A stretch of 64,000 nt of DNA, from the NCBI GenBank assembly GCA_014529385.2, contig CM043957.1, forward strand, positions 90,669,160 to 90,733,159. Reading direction: 5' to 3'. This document shows positions 1 through 12,196 of this stretch, piece after piece. A program made the position numbers and the translations under genes. The notes under the pieces were generated by a model, which was not told the origin of the DNA, made no database searches, and saw only the letters and a list, made by a program, of their open reading frames with translations. This DNA is from Adiantum capillus-veneris (Eukaryota; Streptophyta; Polypodiopsida; Polypodiales; Pteridaceae). The first letter of the stretch is position 1, and the number at the start of each line of letters is the position of its first letter.

Positions 1-1756
1 AGACCCTTGCAAAATCTTCATCATTTGCATACTGTTCTCTCATATCATCAAGTTCATGATGATAAGGAATCGACACAGCTGAAATTTGTGGCTTCCTTGA
101 CAAGGCATCAGCCACAACGTTCTTCTTGTCTTCCACATGCACAATCTAAAAATGAAACATGGACAAGGTATTTGCCCATCGCATATGCTTCTCAGATAAC
201 TTTGTCTGTGTCAAGAAGTATCGCAAGGTCTGATGGTCCGTTTGGACAACAAAATCTGCACCTAGCAGGTAGTGTTTCCAACTTAAGAGCGCATGAATCA
301 CAGCCAGTAGCTCTTTCTCATAGACCTGCATGGTCATCTCTGGCCCTTGCAAAATTCTGCTCTCATAGGCTACTACCCTGCCATCTTGCATTAGCACAGC
401 ACCAATGCTACTACCGCAGGCGTCACACTGGACCACAAATGACTTCCTAAGATCTGGCAACACAATGACTGGATCTGAAGTCATCTTTTCCTTTAAGAGA
501 TTAAAAGCTGAAATCTCTTTCTGTGTCCATCTAAAGGTGACTGCCTTCTTTTGAAGAGCATGTAAAGGTGAAGCAATCTCAGCGAAATTTCGGATAAATC
601 TTCTGTAATAGGAGCATAGTCCCAAAAAGCTTCGGACATCATGCACTGTCTTCAAATTTGGCCATGACTTGATCGCTTCAACTTTTGCAAGATCCATTTT
701 GACACCATCTTTTGAGACAATGTGTCCCAGAAAGTGAATCTCTTCCAGAAAAAACTCACGTTTCTTTGCATTGATGAGCAACCTATGACTGCGTAGCTCT
801 TTGAACACAATGGCCAAGTGATGCCTATGCTCCTCTTCATTCTTTGAGTAGACTATCATGTCATCAAAGAATGTACCAACAAACTGCTGGTGTGGACGGA
901 AAATTCTGTCCATCATCCTATTGAACGTAGCAGGAGCATTTGTGAGACCAAAGGGCATCACTAAAAATTCGTAAAGGCCAAACGTCGTTCTAAAAGCAGT
1001 CTTGTGCACATCCTCTGATCTAATGCGGATCTGATGGTACCCACTCTTTAGATCTATCCTGCTAAACATAGGTGCTCCTTCTAATTTGTCCATAATATCA
1101 TCAATTCTAGGTATAGGAAACCTATTCTTGATGGTATTCTTGTTCAGTGCACGGTAGTCGATGCACATACGCCATGAGCCATCCTTTTTCTGCACCAACA
1201 ACACTGGAGAACAGAATGGAGATGAACTGGGCTGAATCAGCCCCTTTTCTAACAGCTCCTGTACTTGGCCCATTATCTCTTTCTGCTGAGCCGCACTAAC
1301 CCTGTATGGAGGCTTATTTGGTGGGCTGCTGCCTGGCACCAAATCTATCGCATGGTCCTCGGGTCTCTCTGGCGGTAATTGAGACGGCAATGAATCGGAA
1401 AAACAGTCACTATACTGTTGTAAAAACATTGACCTTTCTTTATCTAGCACAGATAAATTTGATTCATCACAATCTGACACTTCACGTGCAAAAACCAAGT
1501 ACGCAGAAAGATGCTTTTTCATTACAGAAGTAATAGCAGAAGCTGATACAGTAGGAATAGACTCCCCTTTAAGCTTTACATCCAGAATGTGAGTCTTTCC
1601 CCTGCTTTGTACAGTGATCTTTTTGTTGTAGGCATCCAGGATTCCCTGTACACGAAACAACCAAGGAATACCTAACAACACATCACATCCGTCCAGTGGC
1701 ATGATGTAAAATTCTTCAGCATCTACATAGGACTGGATATGTAGACAACTTTCCAA
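1..1756 (-). pseudogene. pol: E1 pol: protease C-terminus, reverse transcriptase, RNase H
   Basis: An open frame of about 536 codons (1756 down to 146) holds the end of the protease, the fingers/palm motif KKDGSWRMCIDYRALNK, the catalytic FFDDMIVYSK (both Asp present), the MPFGLTNAP motif, and RNase H beginning at FVVQCDACGSSIGAVL. A TAG at 146-148 stops the frame where copy E2 reads Gln (FHFQIVHV); the frame continues below it towards the integrase zinc finger. It would copy element RNA into DNA inside virus-like particles. The RT core is essentially intact in sequence, but the stop and the upstream frameshift make the copy unlikely to act alone. Confidence 0.9.
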
Positions 1757-3657
1757 TGATGGGTGTCACGGCCTCTGTATGGCCAGGACATGCCAAACCT
1801 GCCTCTGCTGTATACCCCATCTCTTCAGGTCTGATTCCCAACTTTGAAGCCAATTCTGGGGAAATAAAGTTGGCTTTAGCACCTGGATCAAAGAAGATAA
1901 GCACTGTTTGATCCCTGACCTTTCCCCATGCTCTGCAAAGCTCACTTGCATCTGAATTTGGCTTATCACCCACCATATCTGGCACTAGACCAGCCATGGG
2001 CTTCTTTCCTTTCTTGTCTTCCTTGTCATCAGAATCAGCTGGCCTTTTCTTTGTAGGACAGTTGTAAGCAATGTGGCCAGGCTGCTCACATATAAAGCAT
2101 TTGTTCTCTGTCCTCAGGACCTTCTTTTGCTCTTCTGACTTGCGAGGAAAACGTCTTTTCCATTTCTTTGCTGGTCCTTTTTCTGATTCAGCCGTAGCTT
2201 TGTCTTTCCCTCCTTTGGTTGACTCCTGAGTCCCTTTAGGAGCCTCATTGGGAACGTGCTTCTTGGCTGAATTTTTCTTGCCTGATCCTGCCTTGACGCC
2301 AGTGTTAAATTCACAATCTTCTCCCTTGAGCAAACCATTGCCAGTGTTTGCTACCTCGATGAGCTGCGTCAAAGTAGTGACTTTTGTCTTCGTGCAGTAT
2401 TTTCTCAATCCTTTGGGTAGGCCACAATAGTATTTTTCAATCTGTTCTGTCAATGGCACAAACCTATAGGAAGTTACTGGAAGTAGAGCTTTCCAAAACT
2501 TCCGATTGTAATCATCCAGATTTCTGCAAGTGGCAGCATTTAGCTGGTGCCATTCTGTCATGACATCTGCTTCAAAGTCATCAGATAACCATGCTGCTGC
2601 AAAAATCTGCTTGAAGTAAATCCATGTGGACGGAGCTTGCCCTTGAAGCAATAAAGTTGTCCACCATTGTCCCGCATTCCCTGTCAAGAAAGTGGCTGCC
2701 TTGCGGACCTTTGAAGCCTCTGTAAAATTTCCCCCTGCATAGGCCTTGTCAAACTGCTGGAGGAATGAAAGAGCCTTCTTCCTGTCATCAAACCCTGTAA
2801 AGGTCGTGAATGTCACACCTTTGCCACCTTCTTTGTACGGAGTTGGCCTCTCCAGCGGCGTTAAATTGTCATATGGAAGTGATTGAAACATGGGAACACT
2901 ATTAGGGTTCATCCGTGTTCCTTGGCCGCTATTAACTTGACTTGGAAATGCCATATTTGGCTGCTGATTTGTAATTCCAGCCATACCAAAATTTGCCTGT
3001 GGCATCCCAAATTGGCCCTGAGTGCTCTGAAACCGTGGTTGCATACCCATGACACTGTACATGGGGTTAGGCATCATCGTTTGAGCACCCCCGAACAGTG
3101 TTCCTGGCGTATAAAACTGATTTCCAGGTGCATGACCAGCCATGCTCTGGAATACGGATCCACCTCCAAAATAGCCAGGGTGTACTGAAGGTGGTGGGAA
3201 GACCTGTTGCATAGCCTGTAGGTTGCTTCCCTGCCCATTAGAACCAGCTATAGGCTGCTGAAAGGTGGCGGGCTGAACTCGTACAGCCTGAAAGACTGGC
3301 ATCTCAGCCACCTGTTCTTGCACCTTAGGCATAGGTTGTGGAGACTGCATGTTCTCCGTCAAGTGGACAGGTGTTTCCATTGATTGTGCGGTATGAATCA
3401 CCTGTGCTCGAGCCTTAACAGGCTTTTGAATATGATCCAGTGACCCAACTTGCTGAGACGGAACAGGATGTTGCAGAAAGGCTAAAAACCTCGGATTCTG
3501 CATTACTTGTGTGAACATAGCCACAGCAGTAGCCAACTGGGTCCTGAATATATCGTCATCTGTCTGTGGTGGTCTTGAGGACTCACCCACTTCACGTGTC
3601 TGTTGACCCTGTGAAGAGGAAACCAATTTCAGTCACATCATTTGGTCTGTCAGCCAT
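1716..3657 (-). pseudogene. gag: E1 gag-protease polyprotein, frameshifted
   Basis: A long frame (3626-1716, 636 codons) begins with a Gln/Met/Pro-rich N-terminus, followed by a retrotransposon gag domain (AATFLTGNAGQWWTTLL) and a lysine-rich linker. A complete CCHC knuckle, CFICEQPGHIAYNC, lies near 2055-2099. The protease motif is FFDPGAKANFI, with DPGA where the family usually has DS/TGA. The likely true start is the ATG at 3655-3657 (MADRPND, like MADKGKG in E2), out of phase with the main frame, so one more frameshift lies near 3630. The frame runs out of phase at the protease, where E2 is continuous. Gag would form the particle and bind RNA through the knuckle. Confidence 0.85.
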
Positions 3658-3765
3658 AATTGCAATTCCGTGTGTCTGGTCTATGATCCCCTGTGTCTTC
3701 AAGCCCAAAACTGACCAAGGCTCACTTCTATGGGAAAAAGTGATTTAATCCCGTCGATGGAAACA

Positions 3766-5241
3766 TGAAACCGGCCTGTTCAATCCAAAAAGGGCGGTAG
3801 ACTTTACTTCAAACCTTGATTTAGCTTTCACCCATTATTAGTCGTCTATTTTACTTGTACTTTCAAGACACAACAAAGGGGAGAGGGATACAGGCTGCTA
3901 GATTGCACCTGTATGAGTAGACGGACACCAGATTGGCCCCTAACTTAGGCGCCCCTTTCGGTATTTCTTTATTGTTCAAAAGAGGGAATAAACGTTGTGG
4001 ATCCCTACAAGCTGCCCCACACAAACTCGGCTGAATTTCCACTGTTCCAACCTGATTTCGGCAGCATAACTGTACTAGAACCCTTCACAGTCAGTATTCC
4101 CACGCATTGGATGACTTTCCCGACGCATACGGGCACTTTGCAAAACCTGGCGAGAATCTGCAGCACGCTGAATTCTCTGTTTTCAGCCCTGAAAATGCGC
4201 TAGATCACCTGTATAGCGGTCCCCTTGCGTCCCCGAACCTCCTGGGGGTATTAGGGTTTGTTTAGGGCCAAAACCCTAAACTTGCAAAAATACACAGCAG
4301 GCTGTAATTTACTGTTTCGGGCTCCGTTTCGCGTGCCGGTCGCATCCGTAGCAAGTCCTCGAGCTCCCGCACCTGTAGGGCTACTTGCCCTTTGAATCGG
4401 ACGAGATTTCTGGCATGAAACCTCTCTGAATTCACCTGTACCTGCGGGGGGATTAGCCGCTAGCTAATCCAGTACCTGTGCAAGAGGCTCTTGCCTCGGC
4501 AATCGCGCATGAACCCACACAACTGTACATTGGTCAAATGAAGAGCCCACTAGAGGGGCATAACATATTGCCAAAGGGGAGAGAGAGGGCAGTGTGTAGC
4601 GTGCAGGGCATCACTCCTGGCACCGCACTGTGCATAAGAGGGAAAGCAAGCACTCCATAGCTCTTAACCTGTGACAAATCTGAAAATGAGCCTCTCCCAG
4701 CTTAAAATTCAGCGCCACTTCTTGTTGCATGAGGCAAGTGCACCAGAATGTGCCACTTGGCACATTTACAAGCATTTTCCTGTTTCGGGGTTGCCGTCTA
4801 AAAATATCCCAACCGGTTGCCCAGTTGACTTCACGGCAGAGTAAGAAAATGTTCCCCTTGTCATTCCGGAGGTAATGACGTCAATACATTTTCAGGTCCC
4901 AAAATAGCAGTTCCCTAAATTTTAGGAGATGCTGCCATTGTATCTTTCTAGGTCATCCGACCCTCTTTGTACACTGCGGCCACATCCAGAACTGAAATGT
5001 AGCCTCTGTAGCAAAGAATTCCACTTTGGCTAGTCAATGACCCCACTTGGCTAGCCATAGTCCTTGTCCAACCTTAGTGCTCTCTTGCCCTCAAGCCTGG
5101 ACTCCCTCTGGACAGTTCCACACTAGCTATGCAATGCAGGGCAGTTAGATTTCCCGAGGGGTGTTTCCAAAAAGTGAAAGTAAATAGATAATAAGAAAGA
5201 AATCAACAAAAAGGATAGATAGTAGTCACACGTTGGTGACA
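3766..5241 (-). repeat. E1 5' LTR (family A, about 1.48 kb)
   Basis: Begins TGAAACCGG and ends TTGGTGACA in plus orientation, matching the 34789-36181 LTR in order of blocks: 'tagactt', the GGCGCCCCTTTCGGTATTTC motif at about 3949-3968, the 'aggctcttgcctcggca' block, and a C-rich tail. The conserved motif is the reverse complement of one found in almost every LTR here. In several copies, including this one, an AATAAA lies next to it. Confidence 0.8.
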
Positions 5242-5299
5242 GAGGTGGAGGGTGAAGTATAGAAGCTTTGAGGGGTTGAGGGAGCATGTGCATGAAAAA

Positions 5300-6135
5300 A
5301 GCTATGAGAGAGAAAAGTACTCTGCGTACCTTGCATTGGAGGGGTTGTCAGCAAAGGTGGCATGTGGTTTGGATGCCCATAGGGGGAAACCATGTTGGAT
5401 GCAGTGGTGGCCCTTGTTGAAGAGTAGGACCAAGACTTTGTTGTATTTTTCGTAATCCCTTGAGGTAGTAGGAATCCTTGTCCTCATGTCCAGACTTTTC
5501 ACAAAAGTGGCAGTAAACCCGAAGGGAGCATTCAAGTGGAGGGTGCCTTGGAGAGCGGCACGTGCTACACCAAACCATAGCCTTAGTCTCTTGATAAGAC
5601 CTCAGCTCTTCTAGCTCGCGCTTGATCTGGTCCAAAGCCTCGTGATGTGGAGGCTTCTCCTGTCTAAGAGAGAAGGACCTTCCTCTTGAAGAGCTCACTG
5701 TAATTTTAGGGCTTCCAGTTCCTGCGTAATGGCCTAAGTTGTAAAGTGGTTCTCTGCAAACTGACTGTACCATTTGTTGGCTAAGCCATCCAAGGTGGAT
5801 GGAAAGAGTACTAAGTAGGCGTCTTCTCTGTTGAGATCTCGACCCCTGCAGAGGGATACAAATCTTTGAGCATGGTCGTCGGCATCCTCTGTAGAGAGAC
5901 CTTTGAAAGTCGGGAACTTGATGTTCACCTTAGCGAGAACGCTTGTGAGCTCCTCCATGGCTGGCTGTGCAGGAGCTTGTTGCACTTGAGCTTGCCGTAA
6001 CACAGGGGATGAGAACTTTATTGATGGGGGTGACTGGGGAGGTGTAGAACTGGTTGAGGGGAAAGGTAGGGGTAATGGGGCTGGTGGACTTCTGCTTGGC
6101 ACGAAGGGTTGACGCTTCCTGTGGCAGTACTTCAA
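5300..6135 (-). pseudogene. gag: Tat/Athila-like gag, internally deleted
   Basis: The N-terminus (6135 to about 5740) is Pro/Ser-rich and then reads KVNIKFPTFKGLSTEDADDH and LVLFPSTLDGLANKWY, the start of a retrotransposon gag domain. The middle of the domain, present in the copy at 50247-50627, is missing here: the frame jumps to an Arg/Glu-rich linker (KRELEELRSYQETKAMVW). A double-knuckle region follows (CSTCRSPRHPPLEC, then CHFCEKSGHEDKDS, in which the last Cys of the second knuckle is Ser). Two frames are needed to read it. Non-functional. Confidence 0.75.
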
Positions 6136-6527
6136 AGGACTAAATAGTGGGCTTTGTCACTCTTTTGATTGCCTTGTATGTGTCATACAGGAACGAGAAG
6201 CCCACCCAAGCCTTGGGCACGAAGACCTATAACTTACTGGACACTGGCCCAAACGCCACTAGACCAAGGCAAGTGACTGGACCACTTGGCTAGACCTTGA
6301 CGAGAGGACTAGACGAGGTCGAGAGACTACTTGACCAAGACGAGAGACTAGACCAGCAGGTCTAGACTAAGCGGGACAGGGTGAAACTAGATTGGACCAA
6401 GTTGAAGCAGCCCAAGCGAGTCGAAACCAACAGACCAGAGGTGAAACCCAATAGCTCCTCGACTCGACATCCCACGGAGTGAGATTTTAGTTGAGGTCCC
6501 AGTGGGCGTGCCAAAAATGAGAGCACC

Positions 6528-7132
6528 TGTAGTGAGGGAAAGGTGTCGTTCTCTCTAGAGTGGGTGCTCGTCAGTGCAGTATGCATGAAACCTCACTCCA
6601 ATAGAAGAAACATCACACAAGAACATGACTCAAACATAGAAGTGGAATATGACTCAAGACACGACACAACTTAAAACACAACTGCAGACTCAACTCAATG
6701 GAACTCGACAAGCTCAAAGAACCATACAACTCTGGCTCGCAGCACACACAGCCCCAAGCTCAGGACTCAAGGTACAATGGGGGTGTTAAGGCTTCAATGT
6801 GCAGGGAGAGTGCCAATGACGTGCAAAACTCTCAACCCAGGACTCGAGACTAGACGCTAAACCATACCAAGTGGATGGTGCTGATCCCCCCGACTAGAAC
6901 CAACCACACAAATGTCTCTCCTAGAGGGCCACCAATGGCTGGCAGATATCCCAATCCAGCTAAGCCTATCTCCAAGCTAAGGTGGTGGTGATCTGGCTAC
7001 GGTGTCCATTGGACCACCATCCGTATCACTTGCCATGTGTCATTGCCCAGGCGAGAGTCCGTCCAGTGTGAACTCTAGCCCAACTACAACTAACTGCTTG
7101 TCCTGTGCTAGTGACAATGTAGCCCTGCTACA
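6528..7132 (-). repeat. LTR of Tat/Athila-like element (about 605 bp)
   Basis: In plus orientation it runs from TGTAGTGAGGG to AGCCCTGCTACA. It aligns along its length with the reverse complement of 55903-56464, sharing a TGTAGC..GCTACA end, a 'ctagagagaacgacacc' block and a 'gcaatgacacatggcaagtg' type block. The outer end is a short inverted repeat, TGTAGC(A/C)..GCTACA. The DNA just outside (7133-7155) is very G-rich. Confidence 0.7.
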
Positions 7133-8989
7133 GGGGGTGGGGCGGGATGGGGGTGAGTAGAGGCGAAGGGGTTGAGTATGTAGTTGTAAACAATGCATCT
7201 AGAGTGCTTGCCAAGTGGAAAAATGAGGTTTAGCATGTAATTTGACTCCAAGGTGAATTTTCCACAATTCTAGGGGGACTCATTTGGGCTTTTTATGAGC
7301 AAAAAAGGGCATTTTTGGGCTAAAAATGGCAAAAAGTTGTTAAGAAATGACCCAAAAATGGTAAATAGTGACTCAAAATGCCGTGACTATGAGAGCTAGA
7401 GGAACAATTTTAAAGAGGAATAGTAGCACTTTGAGCTTCTCTTTGGGATACAAAGGCTCCTTCCATGGCGTGCTAGTGCAGTCCTGCACTGTTCCAATCC
7501 CATGTTGGAGTGTGTGAGGGTTTCAATTAGGGTTCTTCTCTATAAAAAGGTGTGTAAGCTTGTCGATGGCAGTCCTTGAGCTTCCATTAAATGGCCTCAA
7601 CGAAGTATTGAAGGCGGAAGAAAGTGTTTTAGAAAGTGCAAACAGGCATTGTACCTGTGCAATTGGGAGTGAGGCTACATCAAATCATCACACACACAAG
7701 AGTTTTGAGCTGATCTTGGTTCTTTTTTAGAGTAAAGCTTTAATGGCTGGAGATCTGTTCATTTTTAATGTGTCTTTTGCTGCAAATCTTCAGCGACTTG
7801 CTTGATTTTGCTACAAACTCTCACAATCAGAGGCCCGACGCTTTCCTAGCTTCACTGCGCACTTCTTGACAATGTAGTGGGTCAATAGATTAGCATCTAT
7901 TTTTATATATGGAGCGGAGATAGTGGAGTAGCTAAAATCTTATGCATATCTTGGTGTTGAATTTAGTGGACTTACTTTCTCTATGAGAGGTGCTGATGCC
8001 CGCTTTTTGTGGGTCAAAGTTAGCGTGGAGGAGGGTAGAGTTATATAGTTTTCTAGCAACGGACAACCCCCATAGACCCTTGTCAAATCTCATCTTTTCC
8101 CTGCTCTTACCTTGATCTTGCTCGGTGTTTGAATTGTTTATTTTATATAATATCATTTCCATGTTTAGTTTCTATTACTAAGGCAACCATTTAATTCCCA
8201 TTGGCTTTTCAACTTTGGAATTCGGCTAAGGTATAAAAAAGTTGACACACAAAATCGTACACAACTGACAATAGATTTGGAAAGGTGTGCAAGGGTATCA
8301 ACATAAGCTTAATCCAATTCGAGATTGGCTGATTTAGCTTAGTGACCCACTATCTTACTCAGCAAGTCCTAGCCTTTATCGTATGACTGAGTTTGCCCAT
8401 CACCTCTAGAGTGTGGTAGAAACTGAGGTCGTTGGTTTCAAAAAGTACATTCTAATCATGAATTAACTTGATACAAGCCTACACCTTTTGAAGTGATACA
8501 AATGCTTGCTGTGATGGTCTTTAGAGTGGAGGACTTGTTTTAAAGTTTCAGTCAAGTAAATGTCTTTCATGTATTTTGCGTAATCTCTCTGGAAACATTT
8601 TTGAGTAAATGTTGTTTTGTTTTTGTGTATTTGTTGTTTAGAAACCAATAATTTACTTCTTCTATATCCGCCCGTTGTCTTCCGTGTCTTCATTTTTTGT
8701 TATGTGGACATGTTCAGTCTCTCTTATGAAGTTCAGCCTTTTTACATATAATAGTTTATTCAATTATTTTCTCGTCGCTTTGCTTTTAAGTCTTTACATT
8801 ATGTATGAGATATAAACATGTAGACACAAAATACTTGACAATACATGTGAGTGCGGGATCAGCATAAGCTGAACCCAACTCTAGATCTGCTGCTTCAACA
8901 TATCACTGTTCAATTATAACCCTTGTTTGTTATCAGAACCAATGGCTTATTCTTACTGTTCTCAGCAGATATGTCTTTGTTTCTTTCAG
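7133..8989. other. Gene-free stretch, probably USP intron with old repeat debris
   Basis: No convincing coding region. A promoter-like block around 7490-7570 (GGGTTTCAATTAGGG, then TCTCTATAAAAAGGTGTG) resembles an LTR promoter, but no LTR ends were found. Two loosely similar segments near 8236-8360 and 8818-8905 share 'gacacaaaat', 'acataagct..a.cca' and 'gagat..gctg', suggesting an old dispersed repeat. The last 60 bases before 8990 contain a plausible branch site (CTTAC, about 8951-8955) and a pyrimidine tract ending in TTTCTTTCAG. Confidence 0.4.
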
Positions 8990-9107
8990 GCCATACCTGC
9001 TGCACTTGGTGTAAGTGCACAAAAGAATCTAGACGTGAACTCTCTGGCTGTTCCCAGGAAAGCAAAGGAAGCTATTGGAGGCATTTGCCGGCTCACACAT
9101 GAGAACG
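8990..9107 (+). CDS. USP: UDP-sugar pyrophosphorylase, internal exon ([10 protein letters not shown]...LTHENG)
   Basis: This 118-bp exon encodes [31 protein letters not shown] and ICRLTHENG, a very strongly conserved central block of plant UDP-sugar pyrophosphorylase. That enzyme makes UDP-sugars from UTP and various sugar-1-phosphates in the cytosol. The conserved stretch [16 protein letters not shown] lies in the nucleotidyltransferase core. Acceptor TTTCTTTCAG|G precedes it and donor G|GTAAAT follows at 9108. The exon ends after the first base of a Gly codon, completed by the exon starting at 38955. No stop and no frameshift. Function is inferred from family resemblance; the rest of the protein is not in view. 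Confidence 0.88.
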
Positions 9108-10020
9108 GTAAATATATTATTTTCTTTTATATTCATAAATTGTAATTTTTTTGTTTTGAAGAGATACCTTTTCTTCATGCATATTTGCAACAGGAAATAG
9201 GGTAGCAAATACATTGCTTTGTCACGATTGGTCTGGGAAGTTGATTCTGTTTATAGTACTATGAATGTCTAAAACTTGTAGCACATTCAAACAGCAAATA
9301 CAACTAGCTGATACATTGTAATTGGTCGAAACCAGATTCCTTTCTTGCAACACACCACAACAGAAGCTGTAAAAAGATCATTTACCAAGAATTATATGCA
9401 GAAGTTAATCTTTGCTTTCAGCTTGGCGCAATTTTGTTGCATGCATCTACACTTTTGTGCATGTTGTCAGTGGAAGGTGTTGGCACACTGGTCTTTAGCA
9501 GCATTTTCTGTCCCGTTTGATGGCTAAGCCTCTGATGGCTCTCCCACTTCCTTTGTTCTGAAGTGTGTCTTAGAGTACTAAAAGCTGCATCCAGGATGTG
9601 TCAGTTACCTTCATTAATGTTTTCCATCAACACTGATATACCAAAGATTTTTTGTTTTAGGATATACAAAGTCAAAAAAAGTATAGAAAGGGTTAGAGAG
9701 TTTGCGTGAAGGCAGGCCGCTGGTAGCCACCATAGTGAGGCATCCATAGTAACTGATTTCAAAGCAATTTTTATAGGGGTTTATCCCATTTTTTTTTACA
9801 TCACGATGAATATCGTGACCAGGAGGACTGGAAACAGGAACTTGGGTGGCCTAAGGAAGGGGATTAGGACAGGCCTGAAAAGGACATTCAAGAAATGCTT
9901 ATTTTTTTAAAGTTGGTCAGGGTTTCTTTGTAGCTAATTGTGCTGATATTCCGAGTCAGTTGAGCATAAGGAACAACGTAGTGATGCGTGCCCTCTTTGG
10001 ACAGTTGAAACATTGACTCA

Positions 10021-12155
10021 TGTCACAAAAGTGATGACATGATACCTAAATCCGGCCAAAGTCAGTAAAAAAAGAGAGATTGCAATGAATGATGACGTGG
10101 CAGTCCAATTACTGATGACGTGGCTGCCCGTACATAGCGCTGCAAATTGCGGGCCACGTGGCAGTTTCTTCGGTGGCTATTTTTGAGAGCTTTTCGGAGC
10201 TACTATTTTTGGGAGCTTTTGTTGCACCTAGCTATTGGGCCTCATTGCTTTTCTCCCGAGCCTTTAAATATGTGCCTTGGGTGTAGCTTCTGCAAATTCA
10301 GTGTGGGCACACAAAACAGAGCACTCCTCAGTAGTTGTACTCTGTTCTTATCAATTTAAAAAGAAGTACCGAAAGGGCACCAAACTCTGGGGCCAGTGCA
10401 TTTGAAAGCAAATTTCCACCGCTGCGTGTCTCCACTACTTTGAGTTTTAAAGTGCAAGTGTTAAAGTTTCTGTCCTCTTCATGTGTTGCTAAGAATTTAC
10501 CATCTTGTCAATGTCAAGTCAGTTATAGTGGTGAGCTTTAGTCAATTCTTCTTATGGAGGTCCAGTCCGATTTTTGCAGCACACTCTATGGACATTGACA
10601 GAGATGCAGGTTAGGAACAGGAACACATCCCAGCTATATTTCTGCGGGAGGAAGATTCCAATGAGAATGACGAATCCAATAACAATAATTCATCTTAGAA
10701 AGAGTATGATGAACTACCTGACAAGTCTTTCAAAGAGAATGAGAAGTCTAGAAATGTTCACTGACAATTGCAAGTGTGCACTTGTACGAAGAGATTGATA
10801 AAGTTTGCATGACATCGGGCCTATGCAGTGTATTTGAAGAACCAACCGATTCCAGAATTTTATGATATATGGAAGAAGGCCGAAACAGAGGACATTGAAC
10901 GCCCAATGGAACAGATAATCATTAAGTTAATGAAGCATCAGAAACACTCGAGAAAGGGACGAAAATTTGAGTGTATTCTCGGTCATTTGTGCTGACAGTC
11001 TATGTTTGAAGAACTTGCAGAGAAGCGATCTAGGAAGCAACACCGCCAACATGTTCACTTCTAACACTACTCTTTTGATATTTCCGCTTCGTCGACTCCC
11101 ATCGATCTTGCTCGCTTGAAGAGGGAGAAAAAGAAAAAGGGCTAGATTCAGATACCGACGTTAAGACATTGACACTACCTATTCTAATGACTCTAATTTC
11201 TACACTTTTGGTAATGTCTTTGACAAGAAGAGGAATCACATGACTTGGGAATCTAAGTATGACAATTTTGAACGGAGAAGGGGGAAGAAGGAATTCGAAG
11301 ATGGGGTTAAAGCATCAAGTTCGACACATTTTTCGGTCATAAGTTTATTTGTCGAGCTCTTATTTTTAGTCAATAGTTTGCTGCCACCTTTTCCAAAGCC
11401 AACTTCATAAAAGGTTCAAAGGTGCGAGGTAGCTTTCCTTTCATAGGGAATGCTCAGACATGGTGGTCCATGTTTTTTTTTGCATTGTAGAGTGCGAGGA
11501 ACCAAGGTAAAGTTCAAGAATTTGTTCACTTCTATCTGGCTGACTCCGTGATTTGAACAGATATGTTAAGAGCTTGGAATCATTTATGGATGAAAGAAGA
11601 CACCATCTCAATATACAATTAGAGATGGTGGGACATGTCTCTGCCAGTGGCTTCGTTCAGAAGGGTCTCTAAGGAGAAAAGGAAACGGCATTTCTGTGGC
11701 TTACCTAAAGAGATATAGAGATATTGTCTCAAATAGCGATCTGTTAGCATTCAGAGACTCATGGAACATGCGATGGATGGGTTCTCTTATGGAGAGGGTC
11801 GTTTATGCTGCCTAAGACTGCAAAGAAAGATGCATTGAATGATAAAGACAAATCCAAGAAGACTTAGAAGGAGAAATCCTCCACCCAACAGATGTTTGTA
11901 GAGTAGAAGGAAAACTAACTATAAGCAAGGCAAGTGCTTTGGGTGTGGAGAGACGGGGCACATCTTGGCAAAGTGTCCAAAGGAGTAGAAGAATGAAGAC
12001 AAACCAGAATCGTCGAAAGCAACAAAGGAGCTAGTAAAGAAAGGGAAAACCAAGGCAAGACTTGTTTCTGATTTCGTGGGGACGCTTTAGGGTCACTTTG
12101 ATCCCATCACTAAGATTTGTAGGACATGGGGCAAGGTGCAAGACCAAGAAGCGCA
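10021..12155 (+). mobile_element. Ty3/gypsy family-B fragment: 5' LTR plus decayed gag
   Basis: The LTR starts TGTCACAAAAGTGATGAC at 10021 and includes CACGTGGCAG, a TTTAAATATG promoter-like site near 10262 and the AAAAAGAAGTACCGAAAGGGC motif at about 10358-10378; its end is near 10540 but not sharp. A decayed gag follows and breaks off in the protease (GKVQDQEAHVF, about 12130-12165), just before a family-A LTR. The rest of pol is missing. Confidence 0.7.
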
Positions 12156-12165
12156 CGTCTTCTGG
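10600..12165 (+). pseudogene. gag: Decayed family-B gag/protease start
   Basis: No long frame survives, but segments in different frames match the gag of the copy at 14698-15775: a pre-gag region near 10800-11000, the AWNHLWMKEDTIS segment near 11570-11600, and the knuckle GKCFGCGETGHILAKCPKE near 11928-11985, with all CCHC ligands. A lysine-rich stretch leads to GKVQDQEA, the start of the protease. Many stops and indels. Confidence 0.7.
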
Positions 12166-12196
12166 CCGAGAGGAGAAGAAGCGGCTCCGGTGGGGC

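Larger units (their letters stand above)
1..5241 (-). mobile_element. Ty3/gypsy retrotransposon, LTR family A, copy E1 (3' part outside window)
   Basis: Read on the minus strand the order is LTR (3766-5241), gag with a CCHC knuckle, protease, reverse transcriptase and RNase H; integrase and the 3' LTR lie beyond position 1. Protein order and close similarity to the complete copy at 28046-36181, which has a chromodomain, place it in the Ty3 chromovirus group. It is non-functional: a 2-nt deletion near 1750 separates gag-protease from the rest of pol, and TAG at 146-148 replaces a Gln codon. It sits in the gag region of a Tat/Athila-like element (5242-7132). Target duplication cannot be checked because the other end is missing. 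Confidence 0.9.
5242..7132 (-). mobile_element. Tat/Athila-like Ty3 element, 5' part (LTR plus gag)
   Basis: An LTR at 6528-7132 is followed on the minus strand by a short leader and a gag frame. Both LTR and gag are homologous to the element at 49838-56464, whose integrase C-terminus ends in the VNG.R.K.Y pattern typical of the Tat/Athila branch. Element E1 interrupts it at 5241, so the rest lies outside the window. The leader next to the LTR (about 6490-6527) contains TTTTTGGCACGCCCACTGGG on the minus strand, in the position of a primer-binding site; the tRNA was not identified. Confidence 0.75.

Noticed and set aside
8927-9145. 72-codon ORF as a complete small protein
   Set aside because: Only 8990-9107 is conserved and it is bounded by splice signals; the rest is intron translation.
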